Source of the DNA: Chromatiales bacterium
GTDB taxonomy: Bacteria > Pseudomonadota > Gammaproteobacteria > UBA6429 > Thiohalophilaceae
NCBI GenBank assembly: GCA_027076325.1
Contig: JALTJZ010000008.1
Span: 21,550 to 85,549, forward strand
DNA length: 64,000 nucleotides
Reading direction: 5' to 3'
The notes under the pieces are model-generated. The model did no database searches and was not told where the DNA came from. It saw only the letters and a program-made list of their open reading frames with translations. Each line of letters starts with the position of its first letter. The stretch's first letter is position 1. Position numbers and translations under genes: made by a program. Positions 53,795 through 63,467 of this stretch are shown piece after piece.

Positions 53795-56700
53795 ATGAAA
53801 AAAGTTGTCTTGTTTTTTAAAAACCGTACCGTGATATCGATTATTGGGCTTATTGCCCTGTCGGTTATTATCTGGTTTGTCGGGCCGTTGATTAAATTTG
53901 GCGAAAGCAATACCGCACCATTGGGGGGTGAAACAGCCCGGCTTGTTTTTATTCTGCTTATTTCCATTGCCTGGGGGATAAGTAACCTGCTGACGCAGAA
54001 AAAAAACCAGAAAAACAACGAGGAATTTGTGGCTGATTTGCACGAGAATCAGTTAAAAAATGATAACAGCAAAGTTGATACGCAATCCAGCAATGAAGTG
54101 ATGCAAATTGAAAAACGCTTTAGCGAGGCGCTTTCAACATTAAAGCGTTTGAAATTTTCCGGTAAGGGTTCAAAAAAAGCGCTCTATGAATTACCCTGGT
54201 ACATCATTATCGGGCCGCCTGGCTCAGGTAAAACAACGGCACTTATTAAATCCAGTCTGGACTTCCCTCTGGCTGAACAGTTTGGCAAAGGCGCCTTACA
54301 AGGTGTGGGTGGAACCCGTAATTGTGACTGGTGGTTTACCAATGAAGCGGTATTAATTGATACCGCAGGCCGCTATACCACGCAGGACAGCCATCGTGTT
54401 GTGGACAGTTCGGCATGGGAAGGCTTTTTAAATTTACTGAAAAAAAATCGCCGTCGGCGACCTATCAACGGCGCTATTATTGCTATTAGCCTGTATGACT
54501 TATTGTTCCAGACAGAAGAAGAACGCATTATGCATGCCAAAACAATACGCATGCGTATTGATGAGCTGATGGGAAAACTTGAAATTCGCTTCCCGATTTA
54601 CTTAATGTTCACAAAAACCGATATGGTTTCCGGTTTTTCAGAATATTTTGAAGACTTAGCCAAAGATGAACGGGAACAGGTTTGGGGAATTAGTTTACCG
54701 AATGCACCGCATGCTTCGGACAGCCCCGACTTTAACTATTTAAATGAAGAGTTTTCAAAATTAATTGAACGCCTCTATGACCGCGTTTTGTGGCGTGTAC
54801 AACAGGAAACAGACACTAAACGGCGTACTGCTATTCAGGGTTTTCCGCAGCAGATGGAAAATTTAAAGTTTATTATTGATAGCTTTGTAACACAAACCTT
54901 TGTTAAAAATCGCTACCATTTTCAGCCGTATTTACGTGGCATTTATTTTACCAGTGGCACACAGGATGGGACATCCATTGATCGCTTGATGACCTCAGTT
55001 TCGGCTAATTTCGGCTTTGCGCGTGACACCGCACAGTCTGCACTTCAACAAGGTAAAAGTTTCTTTTTGGGGCGATTGTTCCGTGATGTGATTTTCCCCG
55101 AGTCTGAATTAGTGGGTTCGAACCGGCGCTACGAAACTATTTTCCGTTGGGTGCAGAATATAAGCTACGCAAGTATTGCCGCGATTGGTATTACACTTTT
55201 TGTTGTCTGGTTGGGCAGTATGACAAGACATGAAATGTTTATGTCGGAGGTGTCGGGCTACGTTGCGGACTTTAAAGCTGAAAATAAACGCTTGGTGACA
55301 TGGAAAAAGGATCTGCGCAGTGTGTTGCCGCCACTGAATGTGCTTGCGAAAGCGAGTGTTGTTTATGATCAGGAAGAACATCCCTGGTTAACAGGGTTAG
55401 GTTTATACGATGGTAATGTTGACCTGGCTGCCGATGGTGCCTACGCAGCGCAATTAAAAATCTTGCTATTACCACGTTTAATCAACGAGCTTGAACTGTT
55501 TATTAAGCAAGGCCATCGTGGTGGTGACTTATATAATACATTTAGAACATATATGATGTTTAATAAAACGGAACATCTAAATAAAGCAATGGTCGTGGAC
55601 TGGTTTAAAGCCAATTGGGCCAAACGATTGCATGGTGAAGCAACAGCGCGCAAACAGCTGGAACAGCATCTGGTTAATTTGCTGGAACTTGATTTGAATA
55701 AGGTGAAATTAAATAACAGCCTTATTGCACAAACCCGCTCACTCTTGTTACGCGTACCGGTATCAAAACGTGTTTACAGCCGCATTCGAACCAATCCAGA
55801 TTACAATCAGAAAGTTGATTTACTTAATCAGTTTGGAATGTCGGTGCGGCAAGCTTATAACATTGATAACCGTGCAGCCAGGGCTTTAACTATTCCCTAT
55901 CTTTTTACTTATGAAGGTTATCGTACAATAGACTTTTCTGTGGATTCACCCGTTATTTCAAGTATCGTCAATGAGCGTTGGGTATTGGAAGATGGTAAAA
56001 CGTCTAACGTTGACTTTATAAAAGAAGATCTGGCCGATATCAGCAAAAAAGTAAAAGAACATTACCTGGCAGATTATGCGACGACATGGCGTAATGTTTT
56101 AGCAGCATTGGATGTTTCCGGATTCTCTAATTTAAAACAGGCAAATGATGTATTAACAAACTTCACCGATCCCGTTTATTCCCCACTGCTGTCAGTTTTA
56201 CAGGTATCCAAAGAAAACACCCAGCTAACGGCTCCATTAGTTGCAAATTTAGCTGGAGACAAACTCGATGGTGGTAAAGCAAAAGTTTCGCTCTTAGCCA
56301 GTAAAAACTTCGGCAATAAAGTTGACAGACAATTCCGTGAAATTAATAAATTGTTACATGAATCAGACAAACAGCCTGCAGCCGTTGCCGCTATTATACT
56401 AAGAATTCAACAACTGCGTGATTTTATTGGTGAAGTGAGCTTATCACCTGACCCGGCTAAAAAATCATTTGATATTGCAAAAGCACGTTATACCAGTGGT
56501 GGAGGTAATGCGATTACATCATTACGTTTATATGCAAAGAATACACCGCAACCCGTTAAACGCTGGTTGATCTCACTTGCAGATGAGTCATGGAAAGTGA
56601 TACTGCGCTCAGCTCACCAACACATAAACTCGGAATGGAAAAGCAAAGTACACCGTGCTTATGTTGAAGGTCTGGCCGGGCGTTATCCGTTACGAAAATC

Positions 56701-57355
56701 AGCCAGCAATGAACTGGCAATATACGACTTTAGTGAGTTTTTTAAGCCGAAAGGAACGATGGATAATTTTTATAATGACTTTGTTAAACCTTTTATTAAT
56801 ACAAAGCGAGGCTGGACAAATCGGGTCGTTGATAACCATAGTATTGGTTTGTCTAAGAGAACAATTGCTCAGATTAGAAAAGCACAAAAGATCAAAAACA
56901 TTTTTTTCAGAGCAAATCCAGAAACACCCAGTATCCGCTTTCAGTTAAAACCTTATTTACTGGGTAAAAATAATGCCCGTTTCACCTTGGAAGTGGGTGA
57001 TAAGCGTATTGTGTATAATCATGGACCAAAATTCTGGAAAACGCTGACATGGAGTGGCGGGGACGATAATACCCGTGCAAGGCTTATTTTTGAAGATTTG
57101 AATGAACAGTTACATGTTAAAGTATATGAAGGAAACTGGGCATGGTTTCGCTTGCAGGATCAATCTAAATTAACAAAAACACGACAGTCGAATACTTATT
57201 TTGTTAATTACAGCATACCTAAAAGCACCGATGGTAACGAATATAAAGTTGCAAAAAATGACCAGAATATTACTTTCCAGATTAAAGCTAAGAGTGTAAA
57301 TAATCCTTTTAGCAGTAACCTGTTAAGAACATTCACGTGTTCGGAAAGCATCTAA
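53795..57355 (+). CDS. tssM: T6SS membrane protein TssM (IcmF family)
   Basis: The protein has 1186 residues. Two membrane helices lie near residues 12-33 and 47-64, and a third near 450-470. The cytoplasmic NTPase domain has Walker A GPPGSGKTTA near residue 140 and VLIDTAGRYTTQD. The long periplasmic part ends in the TssJ-binding region (FQLKPYLLGKNNARFTLEVG, FSSNLLRTFTC). It is the core of the trans-envelope complex. Confidence 0.95.
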   Translation: MKKVVLFFKNRTVISIIGLIALSVIIWFVGPLIKFGESNTAPLGGETARLVFILLISIAWGISNLLTQKKNQKNNEEFVADLHENQLKNDNSKVDTQSSNEVMQIEKRFSEALSTLKRLKFSGKGSKKALYELPWYIIIGPPGSGKTTALIKSSLDFPLAEQFGKGALQGVGGTRNCDWWFTNEAVLIDTAGRYTTQDSHRVVDSSAWEGFLNLLKKNRRRRPINGAIIAISLYDLLFQTEEERIMHAKTIRMRIDELMGKLEIRFPIYLMFTKTDMVSGFSEYFEDLAKDEREQVWGISLPNAPHASDSPDFNYLNEEFSKLIERLYDRVLWRVQQETDTKRRTAIQGFPQQMENLKFIIDSFVTQTFVKNRYHFQPYLRGIYFTSGTQDGTSIDRLMTSVSANFGFARDTAQSALQQGKSFFLGRLFRDVIFPESELVGSNRRYETIFRWVQNISYASIAAIGITLFVVWLGSMTRHEMFMSEVSGYVADFKAENKRLVTWKKDLRSVLPPLNVLAKASVVYDQEEHPWLTGLGLYDGNVDLAADGAYAAQLKILLLPRLINELELFIKQGHRGGDLYNTFRTYMMFNKTEHLNKAMVVDWFKANWAKRLHGEATARKQLEQHLVNLLELDLNKVKLNNSLIAQTRSLLLRVPVSKRVYSRIRTNPDYNQKVDLLNQFGMSVRQAYNIDNRAARALTIPYLFTYEGYRTIDFSVDSPVISSIVNERWVLEDGKTSNVDFIKEDLADISKKVKEHYLADYATTWRNVLAALDVSGFSNLKQANDVLTNFTDPVYSPLLSVLQVSKENTQLTAPLVANLAGDKLDGGKAKVSLLASKNFGNKVDRQFREINKLLHESDKQPAAVAAIILRIQQLRDFIGEVSLSPDPAKKSFDIAKARYTSGGGNAITSLRLYAKNTPQPVKRWLISLADESWKVILRSAHQHINSEWKSKVHRAYVEGLAGRYPLRKSASNELAIYDFSEFFKPKGTMDNFYNDFVKPFINTKRGWTNRVVDNHSIGLSKRTIAQIRKAQKIKNIFFRANPETPSIRFQLKPYLLGKNNARFTLEVGDKRIVYNHGPKFWKTLTWSGGDDNTRARLIFEDLNEQLHVKVYEGNWAWFRLQDQSKLTKTRQSNTYFVNYSIPKSTDGNEYKVAKNDQNITFQIKAKSVNNPFSSNLLRTFTCSESI

Positions 57356-58084
57356 ATGGCAATCGATGTACTAACAGGCTTATTTGGTAAGTTGCCAGCA
57401 CATGGTGATTTTGTGCAGCGTAATCTACCGAGCAATTTTGTTGAAATATGGGATGACTGGCTACAGCATTATATTGCCGCATCACAGGAGCAGCTAGGTG
57501 AGCAATGGCTGGATGTGTATCTAACCAGCCCGATATGGCGGTTTATGTTTTCATCGGGCGCGGTCGATGCGGATGCCTGGGCCGGCATTATGCTGCCGAG
57601 TGTGGATAAAATAGGGCGTTACTTTCCTTTTTCTGTGGTTACCCGTTTGCCATCTAATATCAGTTCGCTGGAGTTTTTATTGGAACAAAATAGCTGGTTT
57701 AGTGAAGTAGAAGAGCAGGCACTTAAAGCACTTGGTGGTGACTTGACGGTCGATGATCTTAATAATGAAATTGAAAAAATAGAGATAAACTACAATACGA
57801 TATATATCAACACAGATGATCTTGAAAATAATAACCCGGTTGTCATTAATATGGACTTTGAAGAACAGTCACCTTCATCAGTTGCAGATTATATGCTGGA
57901 TACAATTTTACAGAAATCGGTTGCAAGCTATAGTGCATGGACAACGCCTGGTTCAGAACGTGTTGCCCCTAACTTGTTTCTCTCTCAGGGTTTACCTCCT
58001 ATTAAGGGAATAGCAGCAATGATGAATGGTCAGTGGGACTGGCAGCAACCTTATAAATTAACAGCTAACCAAGTAGTAATGTGA
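57356..58084 (+). CDS. tagF: T6SS-associated negative regulator TagF
   Basis: The protein has 242 residues. The start LFGKLPAHGDFVQRNLPSNF and SPIWRFMFSSGAVDADAWAG with GRYFPFSVVTRLP are typical TagF features. TagF represses T6SS assembly after translation, by binding Fha in some species. The gene directly follows tssM and overlaps pppA. Confidence 0.92.
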   Translation: MAIDVLTGLFGKLPAHGDFVQRNLPSNFVEIWDDWLQHYIAASQEQLGEQWLDVYLTSPIWRFMFSSGAVDADAWAGIMLPSVDKIGRYFPFSVVTRLPSNISSLEFLLEQNSWFSEVEEQALKALGGDLTVDDLNNEIEKIEINYNTIYINTDDLENNNPVVINMDFEEQSPSSVADYMLDTILQKSVASYSAWTTPGSERVAPNLFLSQGLPPIKGIAAMMNGQWDWQQPYKLTANQVVM

Positions 58085-58863
58085 TGACAGATATTACAAT
58101 GAGACGCGCAATTAAATGGAGTTCTGTTGCGGAAACAAATTCGGGCTGTGTTCGAGAAATCAATGAAGATGCCCTTTTTTTAAAACCAGAAATTGGTTTG
58201 TGGGCTGTTGCTGACGGCATGGGAGGCTATGAAGCGGGTGATATTGCAAGCAATATGATAGTGGCGTTGCTTGATGATGTTAAAGATAGCCCTTCACTTT
58301 CAGAAATAGTTGATGATGTTGAAGATAAGTTTATTGAAGCGAATGCCAATATTCTTGAGTATGCCGATGTGATGCGAGATAAGCAAATGATGGGCAGCAC
58401 CGTCGTGGGTTTAATTATAAAAGGTAGAGTCGGTGTTTGCTTGTGGGCAGGCGATTCTCGTTTATATCGGTATCGTAATGGTGAGTTACAACAACTGTCG
58501 CAAGATCATAGTCAGGTTCAGGAATTAATACAGCAAGGGTTTATAACGGAAGAAGAGGCAGCCAGTCACCCCGATGCCAATGTTATCACACGTGCTGTTG
58601 GTGCATGTGATGATATTTACATTGATGCTAATGTCTTTAGTACACAAATTGGAGACACATTTTTACTGTGCAGCGACGGTTTGTACAACTCAGTTACGTT
58701 ACCTGAAATAGCCGAATGTTTAAATGTGGTAGATATAGAAAAAAGCATCAAAAGATTATTAGAAATAGCACTTGAAAATAAGGCTGCCGATAATGTGTCA
58801 ATGATTATCGCTCGTGGTGAAGTCGATAAAATTACCAATGACACATTGGTTTTAACGCAGTAG
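58084..58863 (+). CDS. pppA: PP2C-family protein phosphatase PppA
   Basis: The protein has 259 residues from the ATG at 58084, which overlaps the tagF stop by one base. An in-frame GTG at 58081 is possible. Metal-binding motifs are CVREINEDALF, WAVADGMGGYEAGD, LWAGDSRLYRYR, FLLCSDGLYN and KAADNVSMIIA. It reverses phosphorylation by PpkA on Fha or TssL and turns the system down. Confidence 0.93.
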   Translation: MTDITMRRAIKWSSVAETNSGCVREINEDALFLKPEIGLWAVADGMGGYEAGDIASNMIVALLDDVKDSPSLSEIVDDVEDKFIEANANILEYADVMRDKQMMGSTVVGLIIKGRVGVCLWAGDSRLYRYRNGELQQLSQDHSQVQELIQQGFITEEEAASHPDANVITRAVGACDDIYIDANVFSTQIGDTFLLCSDGLYNSVTLPEIAECLNVVDIEKSIKRLLEIALENKAADNVSMIIARGEVDKITNDTLVLTQ

Positions 58864-58876
58864 ATTGAGTAAAACC

Positions 58877-61462
58877 ATGAGTGAAGTAGAAGATAATAAA
58901 ACTCGTATCAAAAGGCAGGCTGTAAAAAAAGGCCAGGATAATGCTGATTTAACACAAATCCCTTCATCTAAAACAAGGATACATCAAAAGAAACCGGCGG
59001 TTTCATCTCAAACACGTATTAAGAATGTGTCACCGGATACAACCCAGTTCAAACCATCCACTCGAAAGCCTGTAGTAAAGAAACCTGTCGCATCAGAGAA
59101 ACTGAGCAATCATCGTTATTCCTATAAGAATAACGGTGCCGGCCATCATGGTGTTTTAAAAGAGAGATTTATTCTTGCCAAGATTATTGGTTCGGGTGGA
59201 ATGGGCGTTGTATACAAGGCAAAAGATTTGCTAAAGGTTGAAGCAAAAGATCGCGATCCCTATGTTGCGATTAAAGTTTTGAGCGAAGAATTCAAAGCGC
59301 ATCCTGAAGCTTTTATTTCCTTGCAGCGTGAATCGAGAAAGTCGCAACGCATTGCCCACCCGAATATTGTAAATGTATTTGATTTTGATCGTGATGGTGA
59401 TGTTGTTTTTATGACCATGGAATACATGGATGGCAAGCCACTGGATCAGATTATACGCCAATATCGTTCAACCGGTTTACCCACCGATGATGCATGGAGT
59501 ATATTGAAATCAATGTGTAGGGCATTGATACATGCGCATGCTGAAAAAATTATTCACTCAGATTTTAAGCCAGGCAATATTTTTGTTACCAACAAAGGAA
59601 TAACCAAAGTATTTGATTTTGGTATTGCACGTGCGGTCGCAAAAGTGGCAAAGCATGGTGATGCAACAGAAGACAGGACGGTATTCGATGCCGGTAATCT
59701 AGGCGCACTTACCCCTGCGTATGCCAGCCTGGAAATGTTGGAGGGAAAAACTCCAGATACGCGTGATGACATTTATGCACTGGGCTGTATTGCTTATGAA
59801 TTATTTACCGGAAAGCACCCGTTTAACAAAGTACCGGCAGATGAAGCTAGAAAACAAGGACTCGAGCCTGAAAGAATTAATAATATAAGTAAACGTCAAT
59901 GGCGGGCGATCAAACAATGTCTGGCTTTTAAACGTGAAGATCGAATGGCTTCAGTTGAAGACTTTCTGGAATTAATCTCGACAACAATTACTCGGAACTA
60001 TACTTTTCCGATTGCGTTGCTGCTGATCATGCTGGTTTCAATTATAGGCTATATGCAATTTTATCGTGATGTTCCTGCTGGTTTATCAGAATCAGAGATT
60101 CGTAGTAAGGTTGAATATGAATTGCAACTTAATTTCCACAAAAAAACAATTACAGGGCTACTTAATAACCCGGATTTCACCCCGGCCTGGGAAGAACAAT
60201 TATGGGTTGAGTTTAAGCTGTTCAGGAATATGCTGAATAATATTGAAAAATGGGTGTCGGCGTCGGAAAGCAAAGCTACTCATGAGTGGTTTGCAACAGT
60301 TGAAAAAGAAATATTTTCTAAATACCTGTCTGCTATAAAAGGGAGTCGTTTAAAAGGGAATTTCAGGCGTACAAAAGAATTGATTGTTAATGCTGCTCGT
60401 TATACAGAGGATAATAGTGCTTTAGCTGCCGAAGAAAAATTACTTGAACTGGCTATTCATGAATATAATTTAAATAAGAACAAGCGAGCAAGTCTAAAGA
60501 AAAAAGAAATACTAGCGAAGAAAAAAATTCAGGTTAGCAGAAAAAAAGAAGTTGAACTATTTAATATCGCACTGAACAATGTAAATCAGCAACTACGTTG
60601 CCAGTCAAAATTAAATATGCGAAATATTGATGTTGCAATTAAAAAATTAAAATCATACAACAATACAAAATACAAAAAGTTGCAACCTGAAATTATAAAT
60701 AAATTAGTATCCTGTATTACTGAACTAGGTAAGCCTTTTCCAGAAAAAGCACAGGAATACAAGAAATATGCATTGCGAATCTTTAATCGTGATAAAGCCA
60801 TTGCTGCAATAAAAATAACCCCCAGAGATCCCTGCAATAAATCCATTGCAGGATTAGGCGGGCGTGGTAAACGTACAGTGTGTAAAGATAAATTTCATGG
60901 CATTGCAGGCACTGGCCCTGATTTAATCGTAGTAGTTAGCAAAGGAAATATGGGCACATTTGCAATTGGGAAGTATGAAGTTTCTATTAGAGAAATGAAT
61001 ATGTTCTGTAAGCGGTCAGAGTTATGTAGTGTTGTAAATGGAAAAGAAGAAAATTTACCTGCAACGAATATTTCTTTTTCTGCCGCAAAAGGTTATATGC
61101 GATGGTTGTCCAAGAGAACACGAAAAAAATATCGTCTAGCAACAAGAAATGAATGGCTTTATGCTGCCAATGCAAGTCGAAAATATCTGGATCCTAACCG
61201 AAACTGTTATTTAAAAACCCGGGGCATTGAAAAGGGTGAAGAACTTTTTGGTGTTAAAGTGGGTAAACCCAATAGTTGGGGGATGGTGAATTATATAGGT
61301 AATGCACGCGAATGGGTTTATGACAAAGGGAGAAAGCTTGTGGCTGTAGGTGGTTCCTATAACTCACCAATGGAAAGTTGCCGTTTCGATACGGTTGTCT
61401 CATCAACAGGAAATGCCGATATATATACCGGCTTCAGAGTTTTACGGGAAGTGCAGAATTAA
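58877..61462 (+). CDS. ppkA: Ser/Thr protein kinase PpkA with C-terminal formylglycine-enzyme-like domain
   Basis: The protein has about 861 residues from the ATG at 58877 (TTG 58865 is also in frame). The first 58 residues hold five T-x-[IF] motifs. The kinase domain lies near residues 95-370 (GSGGMGVVYKAKD, VAIKVL, IIHSDFKPGNIF, VFDFGIA). A membrane helix lies near residues 376-396. A helical periplasmic region follows, and then an FGE-sulfatase-like domain (TFAIGKYEVSIREMNMFC, YRLATRNEWLYAANASR, GNAREWVYDKGRKLVAVGGS). This order matches T6SS PpkA-type kinases that sense an external signal and phosphorylate Fha or TssL. Confidence 0.92.
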   Translation: MSEVEDNKTRIKRQAVKKGQDNADLTQIPSSKTRIHQKKPAVSSQTRIKNVSPDTTQFKPSTRKPVVKKPVASEKLSNHRYSYKNNGAGHHGVLKERFILAKIIGSGGMGVVYKAKDLLKVEAKDRDPYVAIKVLSEEFKAHPEAFISLQRESRKSQRIAHPNIVNVFDFDRDGDVVFMTMEYMDGKPLDQIIRQYRSTGLPTDDAWSILKSMCRALIHAHAEKIIHSDFKPGNIFVTNKGITKVFDFGIARAVAKVAKHGDATEDRTVFDAGNLGALTPAYASLEMLEGKTPDTRDDIYALGCIAYELFTGKHPFNKVPADEARKQGLEPERINNISKRQWRAIKQCLAFKREDRMASVEDFLELISTTITRNYTFPIALLLIMLVSIIGYMQFYRDVPAGLSESEIRSKVEYELQLNFHKKTITGLLNNPDFTPAWEEQLWVEFKLFRNMLNNIEKWVSASESKATHEWFATVEKEIFSKYLSAIKGSRLKGNFRRTKELIVNAARYTEDNSALAAEEKLLELAIHEYNLNKNKRASLKKKEILAKKKIQVSRKKEVELFNIALNNVNQQLRCQSKLNMRNIDVAIKKLKSYNNTKYKKLQPEIINKLVSCITELGKPFPEKAQEYKKYALRIFNRDKAIAAIKITPRDPCNKSIAGLGGRGKRTVCKDKFHGIAGTGPDLIVVVSKGNMGTFAIGKYEVSIREMNMFCKRSELCSVVNGKEENLPATNISFSAAKGYMRWLSKRTRKKYRLATRNEWLYAANASRKYLDPNRNCYLKTRGIEKGEELFGVKVGKPNSWGMVNYIGNAREWVYDKGRKLVAVGGSYNSPMESCRFDTVVSSTGNADIYTGFRVLREVQN

Positions 61463-61463
61463 T

Positions 61464-61694
61464 ATGAGTGATTTAGATGTTTCAGATCTGTTAAGAAATT
61501 TGTCAGATGATTACTCTAACAACAGGGTATCTTTTTCTGAATACCGTCTGCAGCGGCGAATTATTCTACGCAAGCTGGATGAAGAGTACAATCAGTTCTA
61601 CTTTAAAGATAATAATTCAGAGGCATTATCTGAAGAGTTTGATAAAGATGGTTCTGCTAATGAGGTCGAGCTTATTCAGGAGCTTGAGCAGTAA
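61464..61694 (+). CDS. Small helical hypothetical protein between ppkA and exbB
   Basis: The protein has 76 residues. The ATG overlaps the ppkA 3' end region, one base after its stop. It is acidic, with SDDYSNNRVSFSEYRLQRRI, a short helical hairpin of a type often found at the C-terminus of small bacterial proteins, then an acidic tail. It has no signal peptide or membrane helix. It joins the T6SS genes to the ExbB/ExbD genes in one operon. Function unknown. Confidence 0.6.
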   Translation: MSDLDVSDLLRNLSDDYSNNRVSFSEYRLQRRIILRKLDEEYNQFYFKDNNSEALSEEFDKDGSANEVELIQELEQ

Positions 61695-61743
61695 ATATTA
61701 AAGTTAATAACAAATTGTTTGTTTAATTTAAAGTGAGGTAAAT

Positions 61744-62373
61744 ATGGAAATTATTAAGTTTTTCCAAACGGGGGGTCCTTTTATGTACCCAATATTGATA
61801 GTGATGGCAATTGGTCTTGCTATATCAATTGAACGTTTTATATTTTTATCGTCTACATTCAGGAAGACAAAAAATATATGGGAGCAATTAACGCCAATGC
61901 TAAAAGCAAATGACTTTCAACGCGCACATCAGTTTACACATAAAAATAAAACCGCATTAGCAACAGTGCTTAATTATGGTTTTGCCCGTCAGCGCGCTAA
62001 TGCTAAACGTGAGCTGGTTGAGTCGGCTTTTGAAGCAGGCATAATGGAAGTGATGCCAGAACTGGAGCAACGAACGCATTACCTGGCAACTTTTGCAAAT
62101 GTTGCTACTTTACTGGGTTTGCTTGGAACAATTATCGGACTTATTCAGGCTTTTACAGCCGTTGCGGGTGCGGAAGCAGCACAGAAAGCTGACTTGTTGT
62201 CCGCCAGTATTTCAGTTGCTATGAATACAACGGCATTCGGTTTAATAGTCGCCATCCCACTTATTTTAACCGCTTCTTATTTAAATAATAAAACGGCTAA
62301 GTTAGTTGAGGTTCTGGAGATGTCAGCGGTGAAATGTTTAAACTTAATGGATGAACAACAAGCGGTTAAATGA
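61744..62373 (+). CDS. exbB: MotA/TolQ/ExbB proton-channel protein
   Basis: The protein has 209 residues with three membrane helices (near residues 15-35, 115-140, 155-180). The last two follow the TolQ/ExbB pattern: ATLLGLLGTIIGLIQAFTAV and MNTTAFGLIVAIPLILTASY. A GTGAGGT ribosome site precedes the ATG. With ExbD-like proteins it should make a channel that turns proton flow into motion of a periplasmic partner. It could equally be named TolQ- or AglR-like. Confidence 0.88.
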   Translation: MEIIKFFQTGGPFMYPILIVMAIGLAISIERFIFLSSTFRKTKNIWEQLTPMLKANDFQRAHQFTHKNKTALATVLNYGFARQRANAKRELVESAFEAGIMEVMPELEQRTHYLATFANVATLLGLLGTIIGLIQAFTAVAGAEAAQKADLLSASISVAMNTTAFGLIVAIPLILTASYLNNKTAKLVEVLEMSAVKCLNLMDEQQAVK

Positions 62374-62906
62374 TGAAACGGCACAGTAGAAAATTAAAAC
62401 AGGATACAGCGGAAATGGATATCACTGCCTTTTTGAATTTAATGGTGATTTTGATTCCGTTTCTATTAATAACGGCTGTTTTTTCAAAATTAACAGTACT
62501 TGAATTAAACTTGCCACCAAAGAATGCAACAGCTAAGCAGCAAGATAAAATAAAACTCCAACTGGAGCTGGTTATCAGGGAAAACACCTTTGATATTCAG
62601 GATGCCAATCTGGGGATTATAAAACGGTTTGCACGTACTGCAGAAAACACAAACTGGAAAGCTTTTACCGATATTCTGCTTGAAATTAAGACACGCTTTC
62701 CAGATGAAAAAGACATTACGTTATTGCTGGATAAAAAGGTGCAGTATAAGACGCTTATTGCCGTTATGGATCGTGTTCGTTACGCTGACATTATACAGTT
62801 CACATCAGTTGAAACGGTAGAGCTGTTTCCTAATATCTCGATTGGTGATGCGCCTGTACTTAATACACCGGTGACAGCATCAAAAACAGTGAGATATCTA
62901 AAATGA
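62370..62906 (+). CDS. exbD: ExbD/TolR-family protein (first copy)
   Basis: The protein has 178 residues and overlaps exbB as ATGA. A short basic cytoplasmic start is followed by DITAFLNLMVILIPFLLITA, a single membrane helix with the conserved Asp of ExbD/TolR (Asp17), and then a periplasmic domain (KFTDILL-like FTDILLEIKTRFPDEKDITL). The NLMVILIPFLL pattern fits this family. Confidence 0.88.
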   Translation: MMKRHSRKLKQDTAEMDITAFLNLMVILIPFLLITAVFSKLTVLELNLPPKNATAKQQDKIKLQLELVIRENTFDIQDANLGIIKRFARTAENTNWKAFTDILLEIKTRFPDEKDITLLLDKKVQYKTLIAVMDRVRYADIIQFTSVETVELFPNISIGDAPVLNTPVTASKTVRYLK

Positions 62907-63418
62907 CAAAAAATTCGATCAGTGAGCGCCGAAAAATGCGCTATGAAAAATTCAGAAAGAAATCATCGCTTAATCTAGTATCATTAATGGATATTTTTAC
63001 CATCCTGGTATTTTTTCTTCTTGTTAACTCCAGTAATTCTCAACAATTACCAAATAGTAAGGAAATGAAGTTGCCAACATCAGTTGCAACTAAATCTCCA
63101 AAGGAAACAATTGTTATTGCAGTAACGACTAAAGACATTCTTGTTGATGGTAGGCATGTTGCCGTTATAAATAATGAGTTAAGCCGTTCAGATGATAGTC
63201 TTCTAATTGAGGGGTTAAAGAAGGAGCTGGATTTCCAGTATGCTAAAAGCACACAGGTGGTGGGCAGTAAGCGAAAAGCCGGATTATCTGTAACTATTAT
63301 GGGTGATGAAAGCATCCCCTATGAGTTACTAAGAAAGATATTATCAACTTGTCGACAGGCAAATTTTACTCATATTGCTTTTGCTGCCATGCAAAAAGCT
63401 AAAAATAAACAAAGTTAG
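62903..63418 (+). CDS. exbD: ExbD/TolR-family protein (second copy)
   Basis: The protein has 171 residues and overlaps the first copy as ATGA. It has a longer basic start and then NLVSLMDIFTILVFFLLVNS, with the conserved Asp in the membrane helix, followed by a periplasmic domain. Two ExbD-like proteins behind one ExbB-like protein also occur in AglRQS-type gliding motors and in some Tol/Exb variants. Confidence 0.88.
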   Translation: MTKNSISERRKMRYEKFRKKSSLNLVSLMDIFTILVFFLLVNSSNSQQLPNSKEMKLPTSVATKSPKETIVIAVTTKDILVDGRHVAVINNELSRSDDSLLIEGLKKELDFQYAKSTQVVGSKRKAGLSVTIMGDESIPYELLRKILSTCRQANFTHIAFAAMQKAKNKQS

Positions 63419-63467
63419 TACAAAATTTAGATAAAATATGATGGTTGGTGTTTAAGGATTAAGTTTA

